From Sunxiuqinia sp963677175 (GTDB taxonomy: Bacteria > Bacteroidota > Bacteroidia > Bacteroidales > Prolixibacteraceae), in contig CAXXES010000007.1 of assembly GCA_963677175.2 (NCBI GenBank), positions 620,001-684,000 on the forward strand: a DNA stretch of 64,000 nucleotides, written 5' to 3'. Made by a program: the position numbers and the translations under genes. The notes beneath the pieces are model-generated. The model was given only the letters and a program-made list of their open reading frames with translations, did not search any database and was not told where the DNA came from. Below, piece by piece: positions 26,328 to 36,300 of this stretch (positions are counted from its first letter, which is position 1; each line of letters starts with the position of its first letter).

Positions 26328-27364
26328 CCTTTTGATTTTGTTTTAACCAACAATTCCTGATAAACCGGCAACAACTTCCGGTACCGCTCAAGCGTTTCCG
26401 TTAATGATGCATAAACCTCGCCTCCGGCTGCGTTGCAATGTCCTCCACCATTAAAATTTTCGGAAGCAAACTCATTGGCCGGAAATTCGCCTTTCGATCG
26501 GAACGAAGCTTTCACAATGTCATCTCGCTCTGTGAAGAGTGTGCTGAAGTGAATCCCTTTGATCGACAAAGGATAATTAACAAAGCCTTCGCTATCGCCG
26601 GGGACAAAGTTAAATTTTTTCTGTGTTTCTTTCGACAAATACATCACCGCAGCATGATATTCCGGAAAAACTTCCATGCATTCGTTCAGACAATAGCCCA
26701 TCAAGCGCATACGATCGACCGAATAGTTGTCGAAAACCTGTGCGTGAATATAATCCTGATCAATACCAAACTTCAGGAGTTCGCCCACCGTTTGAAACGT
26801 TTGCGGATCAGAAACATTGTAGTCGAACGATCCTGTGTCGGTCATGATTCCACAAAACAAAGCCTCAGCAGCCTCACGATCGAGGTATTTATCCAAGTCC
26901 ATCGCTTTCAACACATGGTAAACCAACTCAGCAGTCGATGAACACTCCGGGTGAGAAATCAACACATCAGGAAAATCCTGTGGATATGGATGATGATCAA
27001 TCAAAACACGGGGTTTCGCATAATTTTCAACCAACGATTTCAAATCACCGGTGCGCGACAGATGATTAAAGTCAAGACAGATTAACAAATCAGATTCCTG
27101 AAAAAGCTGCCTGATTTTCTTGGGTTTCTTCGAATTAAACGTCACCTGCTTATGCCCGACCATCCAATAGTAAAATTCCGGATAATCGTTGACTGAAATT
27201 ACTTCAACCCAAAGGCCTGAATTCTTTAATACGCGCGCAAGCCCCAGTGCCGATCCTACGGCATCGCCATCCGGATTAACATGTGGCAATATAAGAACCT
27301 TCTGATTTGGCTTGGAAATCAGCTCTCTAAATGATTTAATTATTTCTTTATCAAGTTCTTTCAA
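26324..27364 (-). CDS. nrnA: Bifunctional oligoribonuclease/PAP phosphatase, DHH family
   Basis: 346 aa. No ATG is available: an in-frame stop lies five codons upstream of TTG at 27364, and a promoter sits just before it, so TTG is the likely start. DHH motifs are PHVNPDGDAVGSALG, LICLDFNHLSRTGD and VLIDHHPYPQDF. The DHHA1 end carries NGGGHCNAAGG. NrnA degrades short RNAs to mononucleotides and removes the 3' phosphate of pAp. It is followed by, and coupled to, an FKBP lipoprotein gene. Confidence 0.9.
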   Translation of the reverse strand: MKELDKEIIKSFRELISKPNQKVLILPHVNPDGDAVGSALGLARVLKNSGLWVEVISVNDYPEFYYWMVGHKQVTFNSKKPKKIRQLFQESDLLICLDFNHLSRTGDLKSLVENYAKPRVLIDHHPYPQDFPDVLISHPECSSTAELVYHVLKAMDLDKYLDREAAEALFCGIMTDTGSFDYNVSDPQTFQTVGELLKFGIDQDYIHAQVFDNYSVDRMRLMGYCLNECMEVFPEYHAAVMYLSKETQKKFNFVPGDSEGFVNYPLSIKGIHFSTLFTERDDIVKASFRSKGEFPANEFASENFNGGGHCNAAGGEVYASLTETLERYRKLLPVYQELLVKTKSKG

Positions 27365-27388
27365 GACTACTCTTTTTCAATTTGAGTA

Positions 27389-27396
27389 CAAATATA
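27389..27396 (-). promoter_or_regulatory. -7 promoter element of nrnA
   Basis: The minus strand reads TATATTTG, 25 bases before the TTG start at 27364, leaving a short leader and supporting that start. Confidence 0.5.
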
Positions 27397-27480
27397 AAAA
27401 TAATGCACCCTACATTTACTTTTAGTAAATTTATTTTCTAAATTCGTTTGGCATGTTTCACTTTGAAAAAACAAATTAAA

Positions 27481-27900
27481 ATGAATGGGAACCAGACACT
27501 TACTATGATAAAGCCCGTTGCTATTGAGCACAACTTTACAGGACCAATTATTCAAAAAATAACCGATTCAGGTTTTAAAATTCGTGCCATGAAAATGACC
27601 CAGCTCTCTACAGATCAGGCTGGTGAATTTTATGCGGTGCATAAAGACAAGCCCTTCTATGAAGGTTTAACAACTTTTATGAGTTCGGGCCCCATCGTGG
27701 CGATGATTCTTCAAAAAGAAAATGCCGTAGATGATTTCAGAAAGCTGATTGGAGCTACCGATCCGGTTGATGCCGAAGAAGGAACCATCCGAAAATTGTA
27801 TGCTGAATCGAAATCGCATAATGCTGTTCATGGCTCAGACAGCGATGAAAATGCACGAATTGAAAGCGATTTTTTCTTTTCTAAGCTCGAGCGTTTTTAG
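27481..27900 (+). CDS. ndk: Nucleoside-diphosphate kinase
   Basis: 139 aa from the ATG at 27481, the standard NDK size; an upstream in-frame codon at 27448 would add 11 uncharacteristic residues. Key motifs are TLTMIKPVAIE, and the catalytic histidine in HNAVHGSDSDENA. It passes phosphate between nucleoside tri- and diphosphates. A near-consensus -7 element (TAAATTCG) lies about 35 bases before the start. Its stop overlaps the stop of the convergent DUF721 gene by 4 bases. Confidence 0.95.
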   Translation: MNGNQTLTMIKPVAIEHNFTGPIIQKITDSGFKIRAMKMTQLSTDQAGEFYAVHKDKPFYEGLTTFMSSGPIVAMILQKENAVDDFRKLIGATDPVDAEEGTIRKLYAESKSHNAVHGSDSDENARIESDFFFSKLERF

Positions 27901-28187
27901 CGAAAAACAATGTCTTTGATAATTGCTTCACTGGCCTGTTCGTTCAAGCGGGCTTTTAACTGCTGCTTCATCATGACCAATTCGCTACGCAAAGCCGGCG
28001 AACTGGTTTTAACAAATAAAGTGCCGTTGCTTATTCGAAGCGACTCGGTGTAGCGGGCAATGGTTCGCCCTACCACTTTTTCCCACGAAGCAATCAAATC
28101 GACTTCGGTTAGTTTCTTGTGCAGCTTGTTTTCCTCAATGTAATCTTTGAGTACCTCGCTTAATTTTTGTGTGTTACTTCGTCTCAT
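27897..28187 (-). CDS. DUF721 (DciA-like) protein
   Basis: 96 aa. The pattern LIASWEKVVGRTIARYTE followed by GTLFVKTSSPALRSELVMMK is the DUF721/DciA core. In other bacteria DciA helps load the replicative helicase. The gene overlaps the end of recF by 14 bases, a common order in Bacteroidota, which suggests co-transcription with replication and repair genes. The N-terminal KH-like part is short, so the exact role is inferred. Confidence 0.85.
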   Translation of the reverse strand: MRRSNTQKLSEVLKDYIEENKLHKKLTEVDLIASWEKVVGRTIARYTESLRISNGTLFVKTSSPALRSELVMMKQQLKARLNEQASEAIIKDIVFR

Positions 28188-29292
28188 TTTTTACTTCGTT
28201 TACTGTTCCGTCAACCACCTGGAAAATTTTAAAGTCAGCATCTATTTCGGCAATCATCTGGTCTAAATGCTCGCGATTGGTGTCCGTGATGAAAATCTGC
28301 CCAAAATGATCGTCGGCTACTAACTTTACGATTTGTTTCACCCGATGTTTGTCCAGCTTGTCGAAAATATCGTCCAGCAGCAAAATCGGTGTCATTTCTG
28401 CCAATTCTTTAATAAAGTCGAACTGGGCCAGTTTCAAAGCCACCAGGTATGTTTTCTTTTGCCCCTGTGAACCGATTTTCTTAATCGGGTATTCGCCGAG
28501 GTTGAAAAGAATATCATCTTTGTGAATTCCAACAGAGGTGTATTGAAGCATTCGGTCTCTTCGAACTGAATCTTTCAGCTGTTGTTCAAAATTGCCTTCG
28601 TAAAGGCTGGATTCATGCACCATTTCAATGCGCTCTTTTCCCGATGAAATCAGCTCGTAATACTGTTGAAAAATGGGTTGAAACTTTTTCAAATATTCGA
28701 CCCGCTTTTCATGAATCAGTGCGCCGTAATGAACCAACTGGTCGCTCCAGAGATCAAGGCTTTCTTCATTAAAAATGCGTTCACTGGCAAAGTGTTTCAA
28801 CAGCTTATTCCGCTGCAACAAAGCCCGGTTATAGCGGATCAGGTTATCCAAATAAACCTGGTCGTATTGCGAAATCAGCGAATCGAGGAAACGCCGCCGT
28901 TCATCGCTACCGCCCATAATCAAGTCAATATCCGATGGGGTAATTAAAATCAGAGGCAGCAAACCAATGTGCTCCGACAGTTTTTTGTATTCTTTTTTAT
29001 TTCGTTTGAAATGCTTTTTCTGCCCCCGCTTCAATCCACAATAAATATTCTCCTCATTGTCTAAGCGCTGGTATTTTCCCTGAATCACAAAAAACTCTTC
29101 CTCATGCCTAATATTCAAGCCATCAATCGAATTGGAAAAGCTTTTACAAAACGACAAATAATAAATGGCATCCATCAAATTGGTTTTTCCAGCTCCATTG
29201 TTGCCGATAAAACAGTTCAGGTTAGACGAAAAGCTCAATCCAGCTTCTTCAAAGTTCTTGAAATTAACCAACGATAAATTCTGAATATACAT
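28174..29292 (-). CDS. recF: DNA replication/repair protein RecF
   Basis: 372 aa, normal length. An N-terminal Walker A (FIGNNGAGKTNLMDAIYYLS) with the preceding LVNFKNFEE, the ABC-type signature region KKIGSQGQKKTYLVALKLA, and Walker B ILLLDDIFDKLDKHRVKQ are clear. RecF loads RecA at single-strand gaps with RecO and RecR. It has its own promoter element and is followed by the overlapping DUF721 gene. Confidence 0.95.
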   Translation of the reverse strand: MYIQNLSLVNFKNFEEAGLSFSSNLNCFIGNNGAGKTNLMDAIYYLSFCKSFSNSIDGLNIRHEEEFFVIQGKYQRLDNEENIYCGLKRGQKKHFKRNKKEYKKLSEHIGLLPLILITPSDIDLIMGGSDERRRFLDSLISQYDQVYLDNLIRYNRALLQRNKLLKHFASERIFNEESLDLWSDQLVHYGALIHEKRVEYLKKFQPIFQQYYELISSGKERIEMVHESSLYEGNFEQQLKDSVRRDRMLQYTSVGIHKDDILFNLGEYPIKKIGSQGQKKTYLVALKLAQFDFIKELAEMTPILLLDDIFDKLDKHRVKQIVKLVADDHFGQIFITDTNREHLDQMIAEIDADFKIFQVVDGTVNEVKNETK

Positions 29293-29314
29293 GTGTAATT
29301 TTCTAATTGAGTAA

Positions 29315-29322
29315 CAAAACTA
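29315..29322 (-). promoter_or_regulatory. -7 promoter element of recF
   Basis: The minus strand reads TAGTTTTG (TAnnTTTG), 23 bases before the recF ATG at 29292. Confidence 0.45.
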
Positions 29323-29592
29323 AGAAAATAAAGAATGAAGCCGGAATCAATCCTAAGCTGATGGAGAATTAATTTCCAATTTCAGGCGAATGAAAACAAA
29401 CAGTTCGCTACTTACCCCAAAATAGAAGCGATAATAACACCACCAATGTTGATATATGAACACATGAGCACAGCGCCACTCATTTACTTATGCACTCATA
29501 CCCTTTTCATTCCGGCTGAAACAACCGAAAACTGATAACTGAAAGCCAAAAACAGACATCAACAATAAAAAAAATGCTGTATTTTCGCAGAC
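29323..29592. other. Intergenic region without a gene
   Basis: Divergent gap between recF and the WecA-like gene. I see only AT-rich sequence and a weak -7-like TATTTTCG about 20 bases before 29593. Confidence 0.45.
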
Positions 29593-30312
29593 ATGAACGA
29601 ATCAATGATCGCTATTTCTAATTTTGCCATGGCTTTTGGGGCCATCTTTTTAGTTCAGCCGTCAGTCGCCCAGGTAGCACTGGCCAAAAACCTGATCGCG
29701 CCACCAGGAAAACACACCCCGAGAATTCCCCTACTTTCGATGGGGGGAATCTCCATGTTCATTGGGATCAACCTCTCGCTAGCCATTTTCTCCTCCAATG
29801 AGGGCTTTTCCGGCCTGCATCCCTTGATCGCGGCGCTAATCATCCTGCTGTTCTCCGGGCTGATGCTCGATACTAACATGGCCTTTCGGTACGTCAGGCA
29901 ACTCGCCCGATTGCTCGCTGCCGCCGTACTGGTACTACACAACCACAGCACTCCGGCGATCTTGCTCCCTGGTATACCGTTTTGGCTGAATGCCTCATTG
30001 CAAATGCTTTTTGTCATCGGTTTTATGTATGGCTACCACGAGCTGGTGCTGTACCGCAAAATAACATTTTTCTATCTGGCACTCCTGAATGCTCTGGTGT
30101 TTGCTTTTCTCTTGTGGCAATCGCAAGCCCCCTTTAACGACATCCTATTGGCATTAAGCTTATCGGGTAGTTTATCCGGCGTGCTTGTTTATAGCCGCTA
30201 TGCCCGGCAGAAAAACAAACCCCTTCCCTTGATCGGGCATACCGGCATTTTTTTAATAGCAATCATTTTGGCAGCGCTATGGCTAGAGTTTATCACATTC
30301 TGGATCAATTAA
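29593..30312 (+). CDS. Truncated, probably inactive WecA/MraY-like membrane protein
   Basis: 239 aa, about seven hydrophobic helices. GKHTPRIPLLSMGGISMFIG matches the first cytoplasmic motif of polyprenyl-phosphate sugar-1-phosphate transferases. LIAALIILLFSGLMLDTNMA aligns with the place where active enzymes carry GLxDD, but the Asp pair is lost. The later NxxNxxDGxDGL motif is replaced by FVIGFMYGYHELV. The protein is about 100 residues short of WecA. It lies just upstream of two GDP-fucose genes, in keeping with a surface-glycan setting. A regulatory or partner role for a dead enzyme is possible; decay is the alternative. Confidence 0.55.
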   Translation: MNESMIAISNFAMAFGAIFLVQPSVAQVALAKNLIAPPGKHTPRIPLLSMGGISMFIGINLSLAIFSSNEGFSGLHPLIAALIILLFSGLMLDTNMAFRYVRQLARLLAAAVLVLHNHSTPAILLPGIPFWLNASLQMLFVIGFMYGYHELVLYRKITFFYLALLNALVFAFLLWQSQAPFNDILLALSLSGSLSGVLVYSRYARQKNKPLPLIGHTGIFLIAIILAALWLEFITFWIN

Positions 30313-30420
30313 TCATGCAGCATCCCGTTGAATACACCCAACGGCAATTCCCGGTTCGGCTCATCGGCACTGGGTCGATAGAAAACCAACAAAATAACCA
30401 TCGAACAATTAAACAATTTG

Positions 30421-30485
30421 ATAGTTTAACTATTCAACCATATAACCATTCAGTCTTTCAACCATTCAACCATATAACAACTCCA
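30421..30485. repeat. Short simple-sequence repeats upstream of gmd
   Basis: Irregular repeats of TTCAACCAT / ATAACCAT units fill the gap before the gmd start. No promoter match is evident in them. Confidence 0.5.
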
Positions 30486-30489
30486 TATC

Positions 30490-31677
30490 ATGACACAAAA
30501 AGTAGCTTTAATTACCGGAATTACCGGACAAGACGGGGCCTACCTGGCCGAGTATCTACTCAAAAAAGGTTATCTAGTACACGGCATCAAACGACGTTCG
30601 TCGCTGTTTAATACCGACCGGGTTGACCACCTGTACCAAGACCCGCATGTAGAAAACCGCAACCTGGTTTTGCACTACGGCGATATGACCGATAGCATGA
30701 ACCTGACACGGATTGTTCAGGAAGTTCAGCCCGATGAAATTTACAACCTGGCAGCTATGAGCCATGTGGCCGTCAGTTTTGAAACACCTGAGTACACAGC
30801 CAATGCCGATGGAATTGGCACCCTTCGCTTGCTGGAAGCGGTGCGCCTCTTGGGGCTCACCAAGAAAACACGGATCTACCAGGCCTCAACCAGCGAACTC
30901 TACGGCATGGTACAGGAAGTACCACAAAAGGAAACCACGCCTTTCTACCCACGTTCGCCCTATGCTGTAGCCAAAATGTATGCCTACTGGATCACGGTTA
31001 ACTACCGGGAAGCCTATCAAATGCATGCCAGCAATGGGATCCTGTTTAACCATGAATCACCCATTCGCGGGGAAACTTTTGTCACCCGTAAAATCACACG
31101 CGCCATCAGCCGGATCGCTCTGGGCATGCAGGACAAGCTTTTCCTGGGCAACCTGTCGGCTAAAAGGGATTGGGGACACGCCAAGGACTACATCAAGGCC
31201 ATGTACCTCATTCTGCAACAAGAGAAAGCCGATGACTACGTCATTGCCACAGGGATTACCACCACCATCCGCGACTTTATCAAGATGGCCGTCAGCGAAA
31301 TTGGACTGGAAATCATATTCCGCGGCGAAGGAACAGAAGAAAAAGGCTATTTTACGGCAATTGACGAAGCTCTGTTTGTTGAAAAAGTGGGAGCGCAATA
31401 CCTCGAAGGTATTAAGGCCCGTATCACTCCCGATATTCAATCCGTCAATCCTTCATCCCTTCAATTCGTTGTGGCTGTCGATCCGGCCTACTTCCGTCCA
31501 ACCGAGGTGGAACTGCTGATTGGCGACCCCACAAAATCAAAAACCGTTTTAGGCTGGAAACCTCAATACGACCTTAACGGACTGATTAAAGACATGATGC
31601 AGTCGGACATTAAGCTCATGCAAAAAGACGCGCTGCTCCAGAAAGGTGGTTACCGAACGTTGAATTACTTTGAATAA
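30490..31677 (+). CDS. gmd: GDP-mannose 4,6-dehydratase
   Basis: 395 aa. The NADP site TGITGQDGAYLAEYLLKKG, STSELYG and the catalytic YAVAKMYAYW are typical of Gmd. It converts GDP-D-mannose to GDP-4-keto-6-deoxymannose, the first step to GDP-L-fucose. Compared with the usual roughly 370 residues it has an insert near residues 313-331 (ITPDIQSVNPSSLQF) just before VAVDPAYFRPTEV. It is coupled to the fucose synthase gene 5 bases downstream. The leader between 30420 and 30485 is a run of short ACCATTCA-type repeats. Confidence 0.95.
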   Translation: MTQKVALITGITGQDGAYLAEYLLKKGYLVHGIKRRSSLFNTDRVDHLYQDPHVENRNLVLHYGDMTDSMNLTRIVQEVQPDEIYNLAAMSHVAVSFETPEYTANADGIGTLRLLEAVRLLGLTKKTRIYQASTSELYGMVQEVPQKETTPFYPRSPYAVAKMYAYWITVNYREAYQMHASNGILFNHESPIRGETFVTRKITRAISRIALGMQDKLFLGNLSAKRDWGHAKDYIKAMYLILQQEKADDYVIATGITTTIRDFIKMAVSEIGLEIIFRGEGTEEKGYFTAIDEALFVEKVGAQYLEGIKARITPDIQSVNPSSLQFVVAVDPAYFRPTEVELLIGDPTKSKTVLGWKPQYDLNGLIKDMMQSDIKLMQKDALLQKGGYRTLNYFE

Positions 31678-31682
31678 AAACG

Positions 31683-32816
31683 ATGAAGAACAACAGTAAA
31701 ATATATGTCGCCGGCCATAAAGGGCTGGTTGGTTCCGCCCTCTGGAAAACCCTTCAAAATAAGGGTTATACAAACCTGATTGGCCGGACATTTGAAGAAC
31801 TGGACCTGATGGACCAGAAAGCAGTCGCTAATTTCTTTGAAAGCGAAAAACCGGAATACGTGATTCTGGCGGCTGCCAAAGTGGGGGGCATCGTCGCCAA
31901 CAACACCTACCGCGGCCAGTTTATCTACGAAAACCTGCAAATCCAGAATAATGTCATTCACCAGTCTTATGTGCATGGGGTGAAAAAGCTGTTGTTTCTC
32001 GGCTCGACCTGCATCTACCCCAAGAATACGCCCCAGCCCATGCCGGAAGATTGTCTGTTGACCGGTGAGCTGGAATATACGAACGAACCCTACGCCATTG
32101 CCAAAATTGCCGGGCTGAAACTCTGCGAGGCTTACAATTTGCAGTATGACACCAACTTCATTTCAGTCATGCCAACCAACCTGTATGGTCCTAACGACAA
32201 TTTCAACCTGGAAACTTCGCATGTGCTACCCGCCATGGTTCGAAAGATTCACCTGGCGAAATGTCTCGAAGAATCAAACTGGGAGGCTATTCGTATCGAC
32301 CTAAACAAACGCCCGGTGGAGGGGATTGATGGATCGGCCGATAAAGAAGAAATCCTCTATCTGCTCAAAAAATACGGCATTCATTTACATCAATCGAGTG
32401 CCGAAGAAGAAACCAGGCTTTTCAGTGTTCCAACCTCTCAGGTTCTCCCTGTCACCCTCTATCTATGGGGAAGCGGTAAGCCTATGCGCGAATTCCTGTG
32501 GTCGGAAGATATGGCTAAGGCCTGCGTATTTTTGCTGGAAAACAGAAACTTTGAAGACGTCAAAACGACAAGTAACGACGAAGTACGAAATACGCACATC
32601 AACATCGGTACCGGAAAGGAAATCTCTATCAGCCATTTGGCAACAACCATTCAAAATGAAATCGGTTTTCAGGGGACCATTGAATTTGATCGGACCAAGC
32701 CCGATGGAACGCTTCGCAAATTAACCGATCCTTCCAAACTGCACAGCCTTGGATGGCGGCACAACATTGAACTGGAAGACGGCGTTCGCTTGATGTATCA
32801 GTATTATCTGGGCTAG
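31683..32816 (+). CDS. fcl: GDP-L-fucose synthase
   Basis: 377 aa. The NADP site IYVAGHKGLVGSALW and the catalytic YAIAKIAGLKLCE identify Fcl/WcaG, the epimerase-reductase that finishes GDP-L-fucose. A segment near residues 238-257 (EEETRLFSVPTSQVLP) just before LYLWGSGKPMREF is longer than usual, much as in the neighbouring Gmd. Gmd and Fcl form a two-gene unit supplying fucose for surface polysaccharide or protein O-glycans. Confidence 0.95.
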   Translation: MKNNSKIYVAGHKGLVGSALWKTLQNKGYTNLIGRTFEELDLMDQKAVANFFESEKPEYVILAAAKVGGIVANNTYRGQFIYENLQIQNNVIHQSYVHGVKKLLFLGSTCIYPKNTPQPMPEDCLLTGELEYTNEPYAIAKIAGLKLCEAYNLQYDTNFISVMPTNLYGPNDNFNLETSHVLPAMVRKIHLAKCLEESNWEAIRIDLNKRPVEGIDGSADKEEILYLLKKYGIHLHQSSAEEETRLFSVPTSQVLPVTLYLWGSGKPMREFLWSEDMAKACVFLLENRNFEDVKTTSNDEVRNTHINIGTGKEISISHLATTIQNEIGFQGTIEFDRTKPDGTLRKLTDPSKLHSLGWRHNIELEDGVRLMYQYYLG

Positions 32817-32982
32817 CAGGCAGTTCTCGGGATACCGCCTCGTGACCAGGCAAGCTGCCCGGTTGAAAGCGAAAATTAACCAATGGGAGGGTCTGTATGG
32901 CCAGTTGAAGCAGAAATTTGGGCAGAGTTCCGCTGCAAAAGTGGATTTGTTTCTGTTTGGGTTTCTGCTTCTCTCACATTGT

Positions 32983-33297
32983 CGTTCCCAGGCAGCAATT
33001 TTTCGTCCCCAGGTGCGAACTTTTCGTCACCCGGCATCAACTTATAGTCATCAGGCATGAATATCTCGTCCCCCGGCATCAACTTTTCAATACCAAGCAT
33101 GAACTTATCGTCATCAGGCATCAACTTTTCAATACCAAGCTCGAATTTTTCGTCCCCCGGCATCAACTTATCGTCATCAGGCATGAATCTTTCGTCCCCC
33201 GGCATCAACTCTTCAATACCAAGCATGAATTTTTCGCCCCCCGGCATGATCTTATCAATGGCATGCATGAACTTTTCAATACCAGGGGATTTTTCGT
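32983..33297. repeat. Array B: 15 units of exactly 21 bases
   Basis: Units begin at 32983 and every 21 bases after it. Three unit types are mixed: CGTCCCCCGGCATCAACTTT, CGTCATCAGGCATGAACTTA and CAATACCAAGCATGAACTTT. The shared part is GCATSAACTTWT. Long frames through it on both strands (for example 7-residue repeats around MPGDEKF on the minus strand) follow from a period divisible by three and have no family likeness. It lies in the convergent gap between fcl and sbcC. Confidence 0.9.
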
Positions 33298-33382
33298 CAG
33301 GCTTTGGCCTGTATTATTCATGAAAATCTCTCGCAAAGCCGCAAAAATGTGGTTCAGCAAAAAATGCATTTAAATTCGAATA

Positions 33383-36300
33383 TTACTCCTTCCAACTGGC
33401 ATGAATCAAACTTCCTGTTTCATCCTGATTCTCGATCCGAAGGTGCACATCAATTTCCTGTTGCATCTCTTCAACATGAGAGATCACACCAACAATGCGG
33501 TTTTCTTTTCGTAGTGACTTCAAGGTATCAAAGACGATGGACAAGGACTCCTTATCCAGGGAACCAAAACCTTCGTCGAGGAAGAAAAAGTTCTGGTTCG
33601 ATTCCGTAATCTTCTGAATATTATCAGCCAAAGCTAAAGCCAGCGACAGCGCTGCCTGAAACGTTTGTCCGCCCGAAAGGGTCTTCACGCTGCGAACCTT
33701 GCCACCATTCATAAAGTCGCGCACCTGGAAGTTATTATCCGGGGTAATCTCCAGACTTAGTTTCTGCCGGGTCAGTTGAAAAAAACGGTCGTTGGCCGCG
33801 TTACACAAGTGTTGCAGGTAAACCGACGAAATGTAATTGACGAAGCCACTTCCCTTAAACAAGGATTTCATGGTACGAATATTCTCAGCCCGGAGGTTCA
33901 ACGCTTCCAACTCCTTTCGAAGTGCAGCCTGATTCTCCAAATCTTTCTGAAGCTTTTTCAACAGCTCAGTTAACTTGCCAAACTCCTGGTGCTTTTGTTG
34001 AGAAAGCTCATTAAGCGCAGCCATTTCAGCGGTCAGTTTTTGATGCAATTCCAAATCATATTTCCTGTCGCCAACTTCTTTCTGCAACTGCTCTTGTTGC
34101 CTTTTTATCAACACCAGCTGCTCCTTAAAACTGGCCAGCTTTTGTTTCTCGTTCTCCAAATCAATTTGTTGTACAAGAATGTGCCTGACTTCATCAAGGG
34201 TTTGAAATTTCGATTTTTCCAACTGAACATTGATCTCGGTGACTAACTTCCGGTTCGTTTCCTTTTCCTGCTCCAGTTCTTTCCGATTGGCAATCAAGCC
34301 ACCTGCCAAAGTATCTCTCTGTTTTCGCAAATCCGTCAACAAATTAGTCTGCTCGCTAAACTGCTTCTCCAGCCGGGTATGCTTTTGCAACAGGTTCTGT
34401 TGCTCCGTCCCAATTTCTTCAATCGATTTTTGTTCGTATTGCTCGGGCGCGATGAATTTCAACTGCTTTTGCAATGTCTTCAATTCCGTCTGGTTCACCG
34501 TCAATGCGGTGTTGATCTTCTCAATTTCAAGCTGAAAACGGTCTTTATCCCTGGCCAGCTTTTCCTGTTGTTTGGCCTGTACATCCAACTCCTCTTCTTT
34601 CTTTTTAATTGAAGTTTGAATGTCACCAGCTTCCCGAAAAGCCTTTTCCAGATCAGCAGCATCTCGATACTTCTCCCATTTAAATAGCGTGAGATGCCCC
34701 TTGTGTTTCTTCTGTAGCTCCTCTTTCTTGTTCCCCCACTCTTTGTGGTTCCGATTGACGAATTTTAGCTGCCCATCCAGTTCGTTCAACAGGCTAATTT
34801 GCTCATTGATCCGGTCAATTCCTTTTTCTCGTTCTACCCGAAGTTCCTGTAGTTTCTGCTGTGCTACATGCGAATTCTCAGCGCTATACACCTGTGGATG
34901 ATGTGCTGAACCACAAAGCGGACAGGGATCTCCGTCCTGCAGTCCCTCGGCAAAGGCCTGTAGCTGTGACTTTAGTCTCAGTTCATCGGCCTCTTTCTCC
35001 ATTGACTTAATCTGGCTCTTGATTACCTCGATTTTCTCCCGAAGAAATTTCACAGCAGCCTGTTGATCGGACGCTTCCGGGAAATCAGCAAACAAGGCAT
35101 CCTGCAAAAGTTTTTGAATAGCTTGTTTGATCGTGCTAAGCTCTTCCAAGTATTTTCGAACTTGCTTATCCGTCTCCTGCAATTGGGTACTTAGGTTTTG
35201 CTCTTCCACATGCCAGGCCTTTGCATGAGCCAAAACAGCCATATCTGGCAAATCGGCCTTCTTCAGTTTAAGCCAAGTCTCAAGCTTGCTCTTGGCTTCT
35301 TTCAGCTTTTCCAGTTCCTCTCCCGTCTTCTTCCAAACAGCACGCCCGTTTTTTAGCCGTTCCTGATCGGCTGCTATCTTTTTCGCAAGCTCCCTGATTT
35401 TTAATAGCCGCGCCAACTCATCTGCTTTCTGCTTCAATTCTTCCCGCTTTTCGTAAGCCGATTTAATTTCGGTCAGCGTCTTTTCAATGGCTCTAATTCC
35501 AGCTTCCTCTTTCTTCAGTTTTTCTGAATCTTGTTGAACCTGGGCTTCTTTCTGAGCAATCTTTTTCGTGCTTGATTGCAGAGATTCAAGAAGATGTTTA
35601 AACTGCATGACGCACAGTTCATAGTCGGCAATGATTTTCTCCAACTTCTTGTAATCCGGCTCCTTTTCCTGAAGTTGTTTCAAGGCAATTCCGGTATCCG
35701 CGAGCTTCTTGTTCAGCTCCTGCAGTCGTTTCCATTCCCCTTCTTGTTTTTGTAGTTTGATTAATTGAAGTGCCTGTTCCTCCATTTCCTTTTTCAACTG
35801 ACCCAGCTGCTCCCGGTACTTCTTTACCTGCTCCGGATCAACCTCTCCCAATTGCTGTAATTGCCCTTCCAAATGCTGTTTTCGGGCATTGTTCTTCGAT
35901 TCGAGCGCCGTAACCTTGTAATAAAGTTCAAACTTTTCGAGGCTGAAAAGTTCCTTCATCATCTGGGTGCGAGCAGTATCCTTTAGCTGTAAGAACTCCT
36001 GAAACTGCCCCTGCGGGATGATGATCGTGCGCTTAAAGTTGTCGTAACTCAAGCCTATTGCTTTTTCAAGACCATCTGGTTCAATGGGGATCCACTTATT
36101 GTCTTCTCTTTGATAGGCTGACCGATCCAGCTTCTTAACATCGTCAAAACGCTTGCTGTTCCGTCTTCCCTGAACCACCGCCCGATAAGCCGTTTGATGC
36201 TTTCCCGTTTCAAAAACATACTCAATCAGCAGCTCGTCCGATTTCAGGTTCATCATGTTGTAGTTCCGGTTATCTCCCGAGAGATTGAGCCGATCGGTCT

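Noticed and set aside
32983..33297. CRISPR array
   Set aside because: There is no constant repeat separated by unique spacers; units abut and vary throughout, and no cas gene is present.
32876..33373. Long frames on both strands through array B (7-residue repeats)
   Set aside because: Open frames on both strands at once are expected from 21-base units without stops. No start context or known protein family supports them.
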